Positions 1 to 13,800 of a DNA stretch of 64,000 nt are shown one piece after another. Numbering within the stretch: the stretch's first letter is position 1; every line of letters starts with the position of its first letter. The position numbers and the translations under genes are program-made. This DNA comes from Dermanyssus gallinae (Eukaryota; Arthropoda; Arachnida; Mesostigmata; Dermanyssidae), in the NCBI GenBank assembly GCA_003439945.1, contig QVRM01000417.1:1-64000 (forward strand). The letters are read 5' to 3'. The notes below the pieces were generated by a model. That model made no database searches and had not been told where the DNA came from. It worked only from the letters and a program-made list of their open reading frames with translations.

Positions 1-1162
1 GTTCTTAGAGCAGGCGGGCATCATAATACCCGCTGGTTCTTAGAGCCAGCCGGTTCTTACAACCCGCCGGTTCTCACAATTCTCCGCTTCTTAGAGCCAG
101 CCTGTTCTTAGAACCCGCCGGTTCTTAGAGCAAGCCGGTTTTTACAACCCGCCGGTTCTTAGAGCAGGGAGGGGTCATACAACCCGCCGGTTCTTAGAGC
201 CAGCCGGTTCTTAGAGCTAGCCGGTTCTTAGAGCTAGCCGGTTCTTAGAGCCAGCCGGTTTTTACAACCCTCCGGTTCTTAGAACCCGCCGGTTTATAAA
301 GTCAGCCGGTTCTTAGAGCTAGCCGGTTCTTACAGCCCACCATTTCTTAGAGCCAGCCGGTTCTAACAACCCGCCATTTCTTAGAGCCAGCTGGTCTACA
401 AGCCAGCCGGTTCTTACAACCCGCCATTTCTTAGAGCCAGCGGGTTCTTACAACCCGCCATTTCTTAGAGCCAGCGGGTTCTTACAACCCGCCGGTTTTT
501 ACAAACCCCCGGTTGTAAAAGCCAGCCGGTTCTTAGAACCCGCCGGTTTATGAAGTCACCGGTTCTTAGAACCCGCCGGTTTATAAAGTCAGCCAGTTTT
601 TAGAACGCGCCGGTTCTTAAAGTCAGCCGGTTCTTAGAACCAGCCGGTTCTTAAAGTCAGCCGGTTTTTAGAGCTAGCCTGTTCTTACAACCCGCCGGTT
701 CTTACAAACCGCCGGTTCTTACAACTCGCCGGTTTTTACAACCTGCCGGTTCTTACAACCTGCCGGTTCTTACAACCAGCCGGTTCTAACAGCCAGCTGG
801 TTCTTAGAGCCAGCTGGTTCTTAGAGCCAGCCGGTTCTTAGAGCCAGCCGGTTCTTAGAGCAAGCCGGATCTTAGAGCCCGCCCGTTCTTAGAGCCCGCC
901 GGTTCTTAGAGCCCGCCGGTTCTTAGAGCCCGCCGGTTTTTAGAGCCAGCCGGTTCTTAGAGCAAGCCGGTTCTTAGAGCCTGCCCGTTCTTAGAGCCCG
1001 CCGGTTCTTAGAGCCCGTCGGTTTTTAGAGCCAGCCGGTTTAGAGCCAGCCGGTTCTTAGAGCCAGCCGGTTCTTAGAGCCAGCCGGCTCTTAGAGCAAG
1101 CCGGTTCTTAGAGCCAGCCGGTTCATAGAACCAGCCGGTTCTTTGAGCCAGCCGGTTCTTAG

Positions 1163-4100
1163 AACCTTCTTACCACCCGCTGGTTCTTACAACCCGCCGG
1201 TTTTAAGAACCCGCCGGTTTTTAGAACCCGCCGGTTTTTAGAACCCGCCGGTTTTTAAAACCCGCCGGTTCGTAGAACCAGCCGGTTCTTAGAACCCACT
1301 GATTCTTACAACCCACTGGTTCTTACAACACACTGGTTCTTACAACCCACTGGTTCTTACAACCCACTGGTTCTTACAACCCGCCGGTTCTTACAACTTG
1401 CCGGTTCTTAGAGCCAGCCGGTTCTTACAACCTGCCGGTTGTTAGAGCCAGCCGGTTCTCACAACCCACCGGTTATTAGAGCCAGCCGGTTCTTACAACC
1501 CGCCGGTTATTAGAGCCAGCCGGTTCTTAGAGCAAGCCGGTTCTTAGAGCCAGCTGGTTCTTAGAGCCAGCCGGTTCTTAGAGCCAGCCGGTTCTTAGAG
1601 CAAGCCGGATCTTAGAGCCCGCCCGTTCTTAGAGCCCGCCGGTTCTTAGAGCCCGCCGGTTCTTAGAGCCCGCCGGTTTTTAGAGCCAGCCGGTTCTTAG
1701 AGCAAGCCGGTTCTTAGAGCCTGCCCGTTCTTAGAGCCCGCCGGTTCTTAGAGCCCGTCGGTTTTTAGAGCCAGCCGGTTTAGAGCCAGCCGGTTCTTAG
1801 AGCCAGCCGGTTCTTAGAGCCAGCCGGTTCTTAGAGCCAGCCGGTTCTTAGAGCCAGCCGGCTCTTAGAGCAAGCCGGTTCTTAGAGCCAGCCGGTTCTT
1901 AGAGCCAGCCGGTTCATAGAACCAGCCGGTTCATAGAACCAGCCGGTTCTTTGAGCCAGCCGGTTCTTAGAACCTTCTTACCACCCGCTGGTTCTTACAA
2001 CCCGCCGGTTTTTAGAACCCGCCGGTTCTAAGAACCAGCCGGTTCTTAGAACCCACTGATTCTTACAACCCACTGGTTCTTACAACACACTGGTTCTTAC
2101 AACACACTGGTTCTTACAACCCACTGGTTCTTACAACCCGCCGGTTCTTACAACTTGCCGGTTCTTAGAGCCAGCCGGTTCTTACAACCTGCCGGTTGTT
2201 AGAGCCAGCCGGTTCTCACAACCCACCGGTTATTAGAGCCAGCCGGTTCTTACAACCCGCCGGTTATTAGAGCCAGCCGGTTCTTAGAGCAAGCCGGATC
2301 TTAGAGCCCGCCGGTTCTTAGAGCCAGTCTGTTTTTAGAACCAGTCGGTTTTTACCCGTCGATTCTTAGAGCCAGCCGGTTCTTAGAGCCAGCCGGTTCT
2401 TACAACCCGCCGGTTCTTGGAGCCAGCCGGTTCTTAAAACCCGCCGGTTGTTAGAGCCAGCCGGTTGTTAGAGCCAGTCTGTTTTTAGAACCAGTCGGTT
2501 TTTACCTGTCGATTCTTAGAGCCAGCCGGTTCTTAGAGCCAGCCGGTTTTTACAACCCGCCGGTTCTTAGAGCCAGCCGGTTCTTACAACCCGCCGGTTG
2601 TTAGAGCCAGCCGGTTTTTAAAACCTGCCGGATTTTACAACCTGCCGGTTGTTAGAGCCAGCCGGTTCGTAGAGCCGGCCGGTTCTTAGAGCCAGCCGGT
2701 TCTTAGAGCCAGCCGGCTCTTAGAGCCAGCCGGTTCTTAGAGCCAGCCGGTTCATAGAACCAGCCGGTTCTTTGAGCCAGCCGGTTCTTAGAACCTTCTT
2801 ACCACCCGCTGGTTCTTACAACCCGCCGGTTTTAAGAACCCGCCGGTTTTTAGAACCCGCCGGTTTTTAGAACCCGCCGGTTTTTAAAACCCGCCGGTTC
2901 GTAGAACCAGCCGGTTCTTAGAACCCACTGATTCTTACAACCCACTGGTTCTTACAACACACTGGTTCTTACAACCCACTGGTTCTTACAACCCACTGGT
3001 TCTTACAACCCGCCGGTTCTTACAACTTGCCGGTTCTTAGAGCCAGCCGGTTCTTACAACCTGCCGGTTGTTAGAGCCAGCCGGTTCTCACAACCCACCG
3101 GTTATTAGAGCCAGCCGGTTCTTACAACCCGCCGGTTATTAGAGCCAGCCGGTTCTTAGAGCAAGCCGGTTCTTAGAGCCAGCTGGTTCTTAGAGCCAGC
3201 CGGTTCTTAGAGCCAGCCGGTTCTTAGAGCAAGCCGGATCTTAGAGCCCGCCCGTTCTTAGAGCCCGCCGGTTCTTAGAGCCCGCCGGTTCTTAGAGCCC
3301 GCCGGTTTTTAGAGCCCGCCGGTTTTTAGAGCAAGCCGGTTCTTAGAGCCTGCCCGTTCTTAGAGCCCGCCGGTTCTTAGAGCCCGTCGGTTTTTAGAGC
3401 CAGCCGGTTTAGAGCCAGCCGGTTCTTAGAGCCAGCCGGTTCTTAGAGCCAGCCGGTTCTTAGAGCCAGCCGGTTCTTAGAGCCAGCCGGCTCTTAGAGC
3501 AAGCCGGTTCTTAGAGCCAGCCGGTTCTTAGAGCCAGCCGGTTCATAGAACCAGCCGGTTCATAGAACCAGCCGGTTCTTTGAGCCAGCCGGTTCTTAGA
3601 ACCTTCTTACCACCCGCTGGTTCTTACAACCCGCCGGTTCTTAGAACCCACTGATTCTTACAACCCACTGGTTCTTACAACACACTGGTTCTTACAACAC
3701 ACTGGTTCTTACAACCCACTGGTTCTTACAACCCGCCGGTTCTTACAACTTGCCGGTTCTTAGAGCCAGCCGGTTCTTACAACCTGCCGGTTGTTAGAGC
3801 CAGCCGGTTCTCACAACCCACCGGTTATTAGAGCCAGCCGGTTCTTACAACCCGCCGGTTATTAGAGCCAGCCGGTTCTTAGAGCAAGCCGGATCTTAGA
3901 GCCCGCCGGTTCTTAGAGCCAGTCTGTTTTTAGAACCAGTCGGTTTTTACCCGTCGATTCTTAGAGCCAGCCGGTTCTTAGAGCCAGCCGGTTCTTACAA
4001 CCCGCCGGTTCTTGGAGCCAGCCGGTTCTTAAAACCCGCCGGTTGTTAGAGCCAGCCGGTTGTTAGAGCCAGTCTGTTTTTAGAACCAGTCGGTTTTTAC

Positions 4101-4420
4101 CTGTCGATTCTTAGAGCCAGCCGGTTCTTAGAGCCAGCCGGTTTTTACAACCCGCCGGTTCTTAGAGCCAGCCGGTTCTTAGAGCCAGCCGGTTCTTACA
4201 ACCCGCCGGTTGTTAGAGCCAGCCGGTTTTTAAAACCTGCCGGATTTTACAACCTGCCGGTTGTTAGAGCCAGCCGGTTCGTAGAGCCGGCCGGTTATTA
4301 CTACCCGCTGGTTCTTACAACCCACCGGTTTATAGAACCCGCCGGTTCTTACAACCTGCCGGTTGTTAGAGCCAGCCGGTTCTCACAACCCGCCGGTTAT
4401 TAGAGCCAGCCGGTTCTTAC
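1163..4420 (+). repeat. higher-order satellite repeat, 0.8/1.6-kb period
   Basis: The off-consensus marker AACCTTCTTACCACCCGC recurs at about 1163, 1971, 2792 and 3600, that is at spacings of 808, 821 and 808 bp. The flanking order of variant units is copied with it. Alternate copies resemble each other most, so the true unit is probably about 1.6 kb (1163 to 2792, 1971 to 3600). The left and right edges are approximate. Confidence 0.85.
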
Positions 4421-5140
4421 AACCCACCGGTTCTTAGAGCCAGCCGGTTCTTACAACCCGCCGGTTCTTAGAGCCAGCCGGTTCTTACAACCCGCCGGTT
4501 CTTGGAGCCAGCCGGTTTTTAGAACTCGCCGGTTGTTAGAGCCAGCCGGTTCTTAAGGCCAGTCTGTTTTTAGAACCAGTCGGTTTTTACAACCCGCCGG
4601 TTGTTAGAGCCAGCCGGTTTTTAAAACCTGCCGGATTTTACAACCTGCCGGTTGTTAGAGCCAGCCGGTTCTTACAACCCGCCGGTTCGTAGAGCCGGCC
4701 GGTTCTTACTACCCGCTGGTTCTTACAACCCACCGGTTTATAGAACCCGCCGGTTCTTACAACCTGCCGGTTGTTAGAGCCAGCCGGTTCTCACAACCCG
4801 CCGGTTATTAGAGCCAGCCGGTTCTTACAACCCACCGGTTCTTAGAGCCAGCCGGTTCTTACAACCCGCCGGTTCTTAGAGCCAGCCGGTTCTTACAACC
4901 CGCCGGTTCTTGGAGCCAGCCGGTTTTTAGAACTCGCCGGTTGTTAGAGCCAGCCGGTTCTTAGAGCCAGTCTGTTTTTAGAACCAGTCGGTTTTTACCT
5001 GTCGATTCTTAGAGCCAGCCGGTTCTTACAACCCGCCGGTTCTTAGAGCCAGCCGGTTTTTACAACCCGCCGGTTGTTAGAGCCAGCCGGTTTTTAAAAC
5101 CTGCCGGTTGTTAGAGCCAGCCGGTTCTTACAACCCGCCG

Positions 5141-8100
5141 GTTCGTAGAGCCAGCCGGTTCTTACAACCCACCGGTTTATAGAACCCGCCGGTTCTTACA
5201 ACCTGCCGGTTGTTAGAGCCAGCCGGTTCTCACAACCCACCGATTATTAGAGCCAGCCGGTTCTTACAACCCGCCGGTTATTAGAGCCAGCCGGTTCTTA
5301 CAACCCGCCGGCTGTTAGAGCCAGCCGATTCTTAAAACCCGCCGGTTCTTAGAGCCAGCCGGTTCTCACAACCCTCCGGTTCTTAGAACCCGCTGGTTTA
5401 TAAAGTCAGCCGGTTCTTAGAGCTAGCCGGTTCTTACAGCCCACCATTTCTTTGAGCCAGCCGGTTCTAACAACTCGCCATTTCTTAGAGCCAGCTGGTC
5501 TACGAGCCAGCCGGTTCTTACAACCCGCCATTTCTTAGAGCCAGCGGGTTCTTAGAACCCGCCGGTTTTTACAAACCCCCGGTTGTAAAAGCCAGCCGGT
5601 TCTTAGAACCCGCCGGTTTATGAAGTCACCGGTTCTTAGAACCCGCCGGTTTATAAAGTCAGCCAGTTTTTAGAACGCGCCGGTTCTTAAAGTCAGCCGG
5701 TTTTTAGAACGCGCCGGTTCTTAAAGTCAGCCGGTTCTTAGAACCAGCCGGTTCTTAAAGTCAGCCGGTTCTTAGAGCTAGCCGGTTCTTACAACCCGCC
5801 GGTTCTTAGAGCCAGCCGGTTTTTACAACCCGCCGGTTCTTACAACCTGCCGGTTCTTATAACCCGCCGGTTCTTACAGCCAGCCGGTTCTAACAGCCAG
5901 CTGGTTCTTAGAGCCAGCCGGTTCTTAGAGCAAGCCGGTTCTTAGAGCCCGCCCGTTCTTAGAGCCCGCCGGTTCTTAGAGCCCGCCGGTTTTTAGAGCC
6001 AGCCGGTTTTTAGAGCCAGCCGGTTTTTAGAGCCAGCCGGTTCTTAGAGCCAGCCGGCTCTTAGAGCCAGCCGGTTCTTAGAGCCAGCCGGTTCTTAAAG
6101 CCAGCCGGTTCTTAAAGCCAGCCGATTCATACAACCAGCCGGATCTTTCAATCCGCTGGTTCTTACAAACCGCCGGTTCTTAGAGCCAGCCGGTTCTTAG
6201 AACCTTCTTACCACCCGCTGGTTCTTACAACCCGCCGGTTTTTAGAACCCGCTGGTTTTTAGAACCCGCCGGTTTGTAGAACCAGCCGGTTCTTACAACC
6301 CACTGATTCTTACAACCCACTGGTTCTTACAATCCGCCTGTTCTTACAACCCGCCGGTTCTCAGAGCCAGCCGCTTCTTACAACCTGCCGGTTGTTAGAG
6401 CCAGCCGGTTCTCACAACCCACCGGTTGTTAGAACCAGCCGGTTCTCACAACCCACCGGTTGTTAGAGCCAGCCGGTTTTTAAAACCTGCCGGATTTTAC
6501 AACCTGCCGGTTGTTAGAGCCAGCCGGTTTTTACAACCCGCCGGTTCGTAGAGCCAGCCGGTTCTTACCACCCGCTGGTTCTTACAACCCACCGGTTTAT
6601 AAAGTCAGCCGGTTCTTAGAGCCAGCCGGTTTTTAGAGCCAGTCGGTTCTTACAACCCGCCGGTTTGTAGAGCCAGCCGGTTCTTACCACCCGCCGGTTT
6701 ATAGAACCCGCCGGTTCTTAGAGCCAGCCGGTTTTTAGAACCCGCCGGTTTGTAGAACCAGCCGATTCTTACAACCTACTGGTTCTTACAACCTACTGGT
6801 TCTTACAACCCGCCGGTTCTTACAACCCGCCATTTCTTAGAGCCAGCTGGTTCTAAGAGCAACCTGCCGGTTGTTAGAGCCAGCCGGTTCTTACAACCCG
6901 CCGGTTCGTAGAGCCAGCCGGTTCTTACAACCCACCGGTTTATAGAACCCGCCGGTTCTTACAACCTGCCGGTTGTTAGAGCCAGCCGGTTCTCACAACC
7001 CACCGATTATTAGAGCCAGCCGGTTCTTACAACCCGCCGGTTATTAGAGCCAGCCGGTTCTTACAACCCGCCGGCTGTTAGAGCCAGCCGATTCTTAAAA
7101 CCCGCCGGTTCTTAGAGCCAGCCGGTTCTCACAACCCTCCGGTTCTTAGAACCCGCTGGTTTATAAAGTCAGCCGGTTCTTAGAGCTAGCCGGTTCTTAC
7201 AGCCCACCATTTCTTTGAGCCAGCCGGTTCTAACAACTCGCCATTTCTTAGAGCCAGCTGGTCTACGAGCCAGCCGGTTCTTACAACCCGCCATTTCTTA
7301 GAGCCAGCGGGTTCTTAGAACCCGCCGGTTTTTACAAACCCCCGGTTGTAAAAGCCAGCCGGTTCTTAGAACCCGCCGGTTTATGAAGTCACCGGTTCTT
7401 AGAACCCGCCGGTTTATAAAGTCAGCAAGTTTTTAGAACGCGCCGGTTCTTAAAGTCAGCCGGTTTTTAGAACGCGCCGGTTCTTAAAGTCAGCCGGTTC
7501 TTAGAACCAGCCGGTTCTTAAAGTCAGCCGGTTCTTAGAGCTAGCCGGTTCTTACAACCCGCCGGTTCTTAGAGCCAGCCGGTTTTTACAACCCGCCGGT
7601 TCTTACAACCTGCCGGTTCTTATAACCCGCCGGTTCTTACAGCCAGCCGGTTCTAACAGCCAGCTGGTTCTTAGAGCCAGCCGGTTCTTAGAGCAAGCCG
7701 GTTCTTAGAGCCCGCCCGTTCTTAGAGCCCGCCGGTTCTTAGAGCCCGCCGGTTTTTAGAGCCAGCCGGTTTTTAGAGCCAGCCGGTTTTTAGAGCCAGC
7801 CGGTTCTTAGAGCCAGCCGGCTCTTAGAGCCAGCCGGTTCTTAGAGCCAGCCGGTTCTTAGAGCCAGCCGGTTCTTAGAGCCAGCCGGTTCTTAAAGCCA
7901 GCCGGTTCTTAAAGCCAGCCGATTCATACAACCAGCCGGATCTTTCAATCCGCTGGTTCTTACAAACCGCCGGTTCTTAGAGCCAGCCGGTTCTTAGAAC
8001 CTTCTTACCACCCGCTGGTTCTTACAACCCGCCGGTTTTTAGAACCCGCTGGTTTTTAGAACCCGCCGGTTTGTAGAACCAGCCGGTTCTTACAACCCAC

Positions 8101-11100
8101 TGATTCTTACAACCCACTGGTTCTTACAATCCGCCTGTTCTTACAACCCGCCGGTTCTCAGAGCCAGCCGCTTCTTACAACCTGCCGGTTGTTAGAGCCA
8201 GCCGGTTCTCACAACCCACCGGTTGTTAGAACCAGCCGGTTCTCACAACCCACCGGTTGTTAGAGCCAGCCGGTTCTTACAACCCGCCGGTTCGTAGAGC
8301 CAGCCGGTTCTTACAACCCACCGGTTTATAGAACCCGCCGGTTCTTACAACCTGCCGGTTGTTAGAGCCAGCCGGTTCTCACAACCCACCGATTATTAGA
8401 GCCAGCCGGTTCTTACAACCCGCCGGTTATTAGAGCCAGCCGGTTCTTACAACCCGCCGGCTGTTAGAGCCAGCCGATTCTTAAAACCCGCCGGTTCTTA
8501 GAGCCAGCCGGTTCTCACAACCCTCCGGTTCTTAGAACCCGCTGGTTTATAAAGTCAGCCGGTTCTTAGAGCTAGCCGGTTCTTACAGCCCACCATTTCT
8601 TTGAGCCAGCCGGTTCTAACAACTCGCCATTTCTTAGAGCCAGCTGGTCTACGAGCCAGCCGGTTCTTACAACCCGCCATTTCTTAGAGCCAGCGGGTTC
8701 TTAGAACCCGCCGGTTTTTACAAACCCCCGGTTGTAAAAGCCAGCCGGTTCTTAGAACCCGCCGGTTTATGAAGTCACCGGTTCTTATAACCCGCCGGTT
8801 TATAAAGTCAGCAAGTTTTTAGAACGCGCCGGTTCTTAAAGTCAGCCGGTTTTTAGAACGCGCCGGTTCTTAAAGTCAGCCGGTTCTTAGAACCAGCCGG
8901 TTCTTAAAGTCAGCCGGTTCTTAGAGCTAGCCGGTTCTTACAACCCGCCGGTTCTTAGAGCCAGCCGGTTTTTACAACCCGCCGGTTCTTACAACCTGCC
9001 GGTTCTTATAACCCGCCGGTTCTTACAGCCAGCCGGTTCTAACAGCCAGCTGGTTCTTAGAGCCAGCCGGTTCTTAGAGCAAGCCGGTTCTTAGAGCCCG
9101 CCCGTTCTTAGAGCCCGCCGGTTCTTAGAGCCCGCCGGTTTTTAGAGCCAGCCGGTTTTTAGAGCCAGCCGGTTTTTAGAGCCAGCCGGTTCTTAGAGCC
9201 AGCCGGCTCTTAGAGCCAGCCGGTTCTTAGAGCCAGCCGGTTCTTAGAGCCAGCCGGTTCTTAGAGCCAGCCGGTTCTTAAAGCCAGCCGGTTCTTAAAG
9301 CCAGCCGATTCATACAACCAGCCGGATCTTTCAATCCGCTGGTTCTTACAAACCGCCGGTTCTTAGAGCCAGCCGGTTCTTAGAACCTTCTTACCACCCG
9401 CTGGTTCTTACAACCCGCCGGTTTTTAGAACCCGCTGGTTTTTAGAACCCGCCGGTTTGTAGAACCAGCCGGTTCTTACAACCCACTGATTCTTACAACC
9501 CACTGGTTCTTACAATCCGCCTGTTCTTACAACCCGCCGGTTCTCAGAGCCAGCCGCTTCTTACAACCTGCCGGTTGTTAGAGCCAGCCGGTTCTCACAA
9601 CCCACCGGTTGTTAGAACCAGCCGGTTCTCACAACCCACCGGTTGTTAGAGCCAGCCGGTTTTTAAAACCTGCCGGATTTTACAACCTGCCGGTTGTTAG
9701 AGCCAGCCGGTTTTTACAACCCGCCGGTTCGTAGAGCCAGCCGGTTCTTACCACCCGCTGGTTCTTACAACCCACCGGTTTATAAAGTCAGCCGGTTCTT
9801 AGAGCCAGCCGGTTTTTAGAGCCAGTCGGTTCATACTACCCGCTGGTTCTTACAACCCACCGGTTTATAGAACCCGCCGGTTCTTACGACCTGCCGGTTG
9901 TTAGAGCCAGCCGGTTCTCACAACCCGCCGGTTATTAGAGCCAGCCGGTTCTTACAACCCACCGGTTCTTAGAGCCAGCCGGTTCTTACAACCCGCCGGT
10001 TCTTAGAGCCAGCCGGTTCTTACAACCCGCCGGTTCTTGGAGCCAGCCGGTTTTTAGAACTCGCCGGTTATTAGAGCCAGCCGGTTCTTAGAGCCAGTCT
10101 GTTTTTAGAACCAGTCGGTTTTTACCTGTCGATTCTTAGAGCCAGCCGGTTCTTACAACCCGCCGGTTCTTAGAGCCAGCCGGTTTTTACAACCCGCCGG
10201 TTGTTAGAGCCAGCCGGTTTTTAAAACCTGCCGGTTGTTAGAGCCAGCCGGTTCTTACAACCCGCCGGTTCGTAGAGCCAGCCGGTTCTTACAACCCACC
10301 GGTTTATAGAACCCGCCGGTTCTTACAACCTGCCGGTTGTTAGAGCCAGCCGGTTCTCACAACCCACCGATTATTAGAGCCAGCCGGTTCTTACAACCCG
10401 CCGGTTATTAGAGCCAGCCGGTTCTTACAACCCGCCGGCTGTTAGAGCCAGCCGATTCTTAAAACCCGCCGGTTCTTAGAGCCAGCCGGTTCTCACAACC
10501 CTCCGGTTCTTAGAACCCGCTGGTTTATAAAGTCAGCCGGTTCTTAGAGCTAGCCGGTTCTTACAGCCCACCATTTCTTTGAGCCAGCCGGTTCTAACAA
10601 CTCGCCATTTCTTAGAGCCAGCTGGTCTACGAGCCAGCCGGTTCTTACAACCCGCCATTTCTTAGAGCCAGCGGGTTCTTAGAACCCGCCGGTTTTTACA
10701 AACCCCCGGTTGTAAAAGCCAGCCGGTTCTTAGAACCCGCCGGTTTATGAAGTCACCGGTTCTTAGAACCCGCCGGTTTATAAAGTCAGCCAGTTTTTAG
10801 AACGCGCCGGTTCTTAAAGTCAGCCGGTTTTTAGAACGCGCCGGTTCTTAAAGTCAGCCGGTTCTTAGAACCAGCCGGTTCTTAAAGTCAGCCGGTTCTT
10901 AGAGCTAGCCGGTTCTTACAACCCGCCGGTTCTTAGAGCCAGCCGGTTTTTACAACCCGCCGGTTCTTACAACCTGCCGGTTCTTATAACCCGCCGGTTC
11001 TTACAGCCAGCCGGTTCTAACAGCCAGCTGGTTCTTAGAGCCAGCCGGTTCTTAGAGCAAGCCGGTTCTTAGAGCCCGCCCGTTCTTAGAGCCCGCCGGT

Positions 11101-13800
11101 TCTTAGAGCCCGCCGGTTTTTAGAGCCAGCCGGTTTTTAGAGCCAGCCGGTTTTTAGAGCCAGCCGGTTCTTAGAGCCAGCCGGCTCTTAGAGCCAGCCG
11201 GTTCTTAGAGCCAGCCGGTTCTTAGAGCCAGCCGGTTCTTAAAGCCAGCCGGTTCTTAAAGCCAGCCGATTCATACAACCAGCCGGATCTTTCAATCCGC
11301 TGGTTCTTACAAACCGCCGGTTCTTAGAGCCAGCCGGTTCTTAGAACCTTCTTACCACCCGCTGGTTCTTACAACCCGCCGGTTTTTAGAACCCGCTGGT
11401 TTTTAGAACCCGCCGGTTTGTAGAACCAGCCGGTTCTTACAACCCACTGATTCTTACAACCCACTGGTTCTTACAATCCGCCTGTTCTTACAACCCGCCG
11501 GTTCTCAAAGCCAGCCGCTTCTTACAACCTGCCGGTTGTTAGAGCCAGCCGGTTCTCACAACCCACCGGTTGTTAGAACCAGCCGGTTCTCACAACCCAC
11601 CGGTTGTTAGAGCCAGCCGGTTTTTAAAACCTGCCGGATTTTACAACCTGCCGGTTGTTAGAGCCAGCCGGTTTTTACAACCCGCCGGTTCGTAGAGCCA
11701 GCCGGTTCTTACCACCCGCTGGTTCTTACAACCCACCGGTTTATAAAGTCAGCCGGTTCTTAGAGCCAGCCGGTTTTTAGAGCCAGTCGGTTCTTACAAC
11801 CCGCCGGTTTGTAGAGCCAGCCGGTTCTTACCACCCGCCGGTTTATAGAACCCGCCGGTTCTTAGAGCCAGCCGGTTTTTAGAACCCGCCGGTTTGTAGA
11901 ACCAGCCGATTCTTACAACCTACTGGTTCTTACAACCTACTGGTTCTTACAACCCGCCGGTTCTTACAACCCGCCATTTCTTAGAGCCAGCTGGTTCTAA
12001 GAGCAACCTGCCGGTTGTTAGAGCCAGCCGGTTCTTACAACCCGCCGGTTCGTAGAGCCAGCCGGTTCTTACAACCCACCGGTTTATAGAACCCGCCGGT
12101 TCTTACAACCTGCCGGTTGTTAGAGCCAGCCGGTTCTCACAACCCACCGATTATTAGAGCCAGCCGGTTCTTACAACCCGCCGGTTATTAGAGCCAGCCG
12201 GTTCTCACAACCCGCCGGCTGTTAGAGCCAGCCGATTCTTAAAACCCGCCGGTTCTTAGAGCCAGCCGGTTCTCACAACCCTCCGGTTCTTAGAACCCGC
12301 TGGTTTATAAAGTCAGCCGGTTCTTAGAGCTAGCCGGTTCTTACAGCCCACCATTTCTTTGAGCCAGCCGGTTCTAACAACTCGCCATTTCTTAGAGCCA
12401 GCTGGTCTACGAGCCAGCCGGTTCTTACAACCCGCCATTTCTTAGAGCCAGCGGGTTCTTAGAACCCGCCGGTTTTTACAAACCGCCGGTTGTAAAAGCC
12501 AGCCGGTTCTTAGAACCCGCCGGTTTATGAAGTCACCGGTTTTTAGAACCCGCCGGTTTATAAAGTCAGCAAGTTTTTAGAACGCGCCGGTTCTTAAAGT
12601 CAGCCGGTTTTTAGAACGCGCCGGTTCTTAAAGTCAGCCGGTTCTTAGAACCAGCCGGTTCTTAAAGTCAGCCGGTTCTTAGAGCTAGCCGGTTCTTACA
12701 ACCCGCCGGTTCTTAGAGCCAGCCGGTTTTTACAACCCGCCGGTTCTTACAACCTGCCGGTTCTTATAACCCGCCGGTTCTTACAGCCAGCCGGTTCTAA
12801 CAGCCAGCTGGTTCTTAGAGCCAGCCGGTTCTTAGAGCAAGCCGGTTCTTAGAGCCCGCCCGTTCTTAGAGCCCGCCGGTTCTTAGAGCCCGCCGGTTTT
12901 TAGAGCCAGCCGGTTTTTAGAGCCAGCCGGTTTTTAGAGCCAGCCGGTTCTTAGAGCCAGCCGGCTCTTAGAGCCAGCCGGTTCTTAGAGCCAGCCGGTT
13001 CTTAGAGCCAGCCGGTTCTTAGAGCCAGCCGGTTCTTAAAGCCAGCCGATTCATACAACCAGCCGGATCTTTCAATCCGCTGGTTCTTACAAACCGCCGG
13101 TTCTTAGAGCCAGCCGGTTCTTAGAACCTTCTTACCACCCGCTGGTTCTTACAACCCGCCGGTTTTTAGAACCCGCTGGTTTTTAGAACCCGCCGGTTTG
13201 TAGAACCAGCCGGTTCTTACAACCCACTGATTCTTACAACCCACTGGTTCTTACAATCCGCCTGTTCTTACAACCCGCCGGTTCTCAGAGCCAGCCGCTT
13301 CTTACAACCTGCCGGTTGTTAGAGCCAGCCGGTTCTCACAACCCACCGGTTGTTAGAACGAGCCGGTTCTCACAACCCACCGGTTGTTAGAGCCAGCCGG
13401 TTTTTAAAACCTGCCGGATTTTACAACCTGCCGGTTGTTAGAGCCAGCCGGTTTTTACAACCCGCCGGTTCGTAGAGCCAGCCGGTTCTTACCACCCGCT
13501 GGTTCTTACAACCCACCGGTTTATAAAGTCAGCCGGTTCTTAGAGCCAGCCGGTTTTTAGAGCCAGTCGGTTCTTACAACCCGCCGGTTTGTAGAGCCAG
13601 CCGGTTCTTACCACCCGCCGGTTTATAGAACCCGCCGGTTCTTAGAGCCAGCCGGTTTTTAGAACCCGCCGGTTTGTAGAACCAGCCGATTCTTACAACC
13701 TACTGGTTCTTACAACCTACTGGTTCTTACAACCCGCCGGTTCTTACAACCCGCCATTTCTTAGAGCCAGCTGGTTCTAAGAGCTAGCCGATTCTTAGAG
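5141..13800 (+). repeat. higher-order satellite repeat, 1.39-1.98-kb units
   Basis: The marker GTTCGTAGAG within the same unit order recurs at 5141, 6904, 8290, 10268 and 12048, spacings of 1763, 1386, 1978 and 1780 bp. The marker TATAACCCGCC at 5858, 7621, 9007, 10985 and 12765 gives the same four spacings. Copies are nearly identical over a shared core of about 1.39 kb and differ by insertion or loss of whole groups of 17-mers, for example units around 6470-6870, 9650-10240 and 11620-12000. This points to recent unequal exchange or segmental amplification. Confidence 0.88.
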
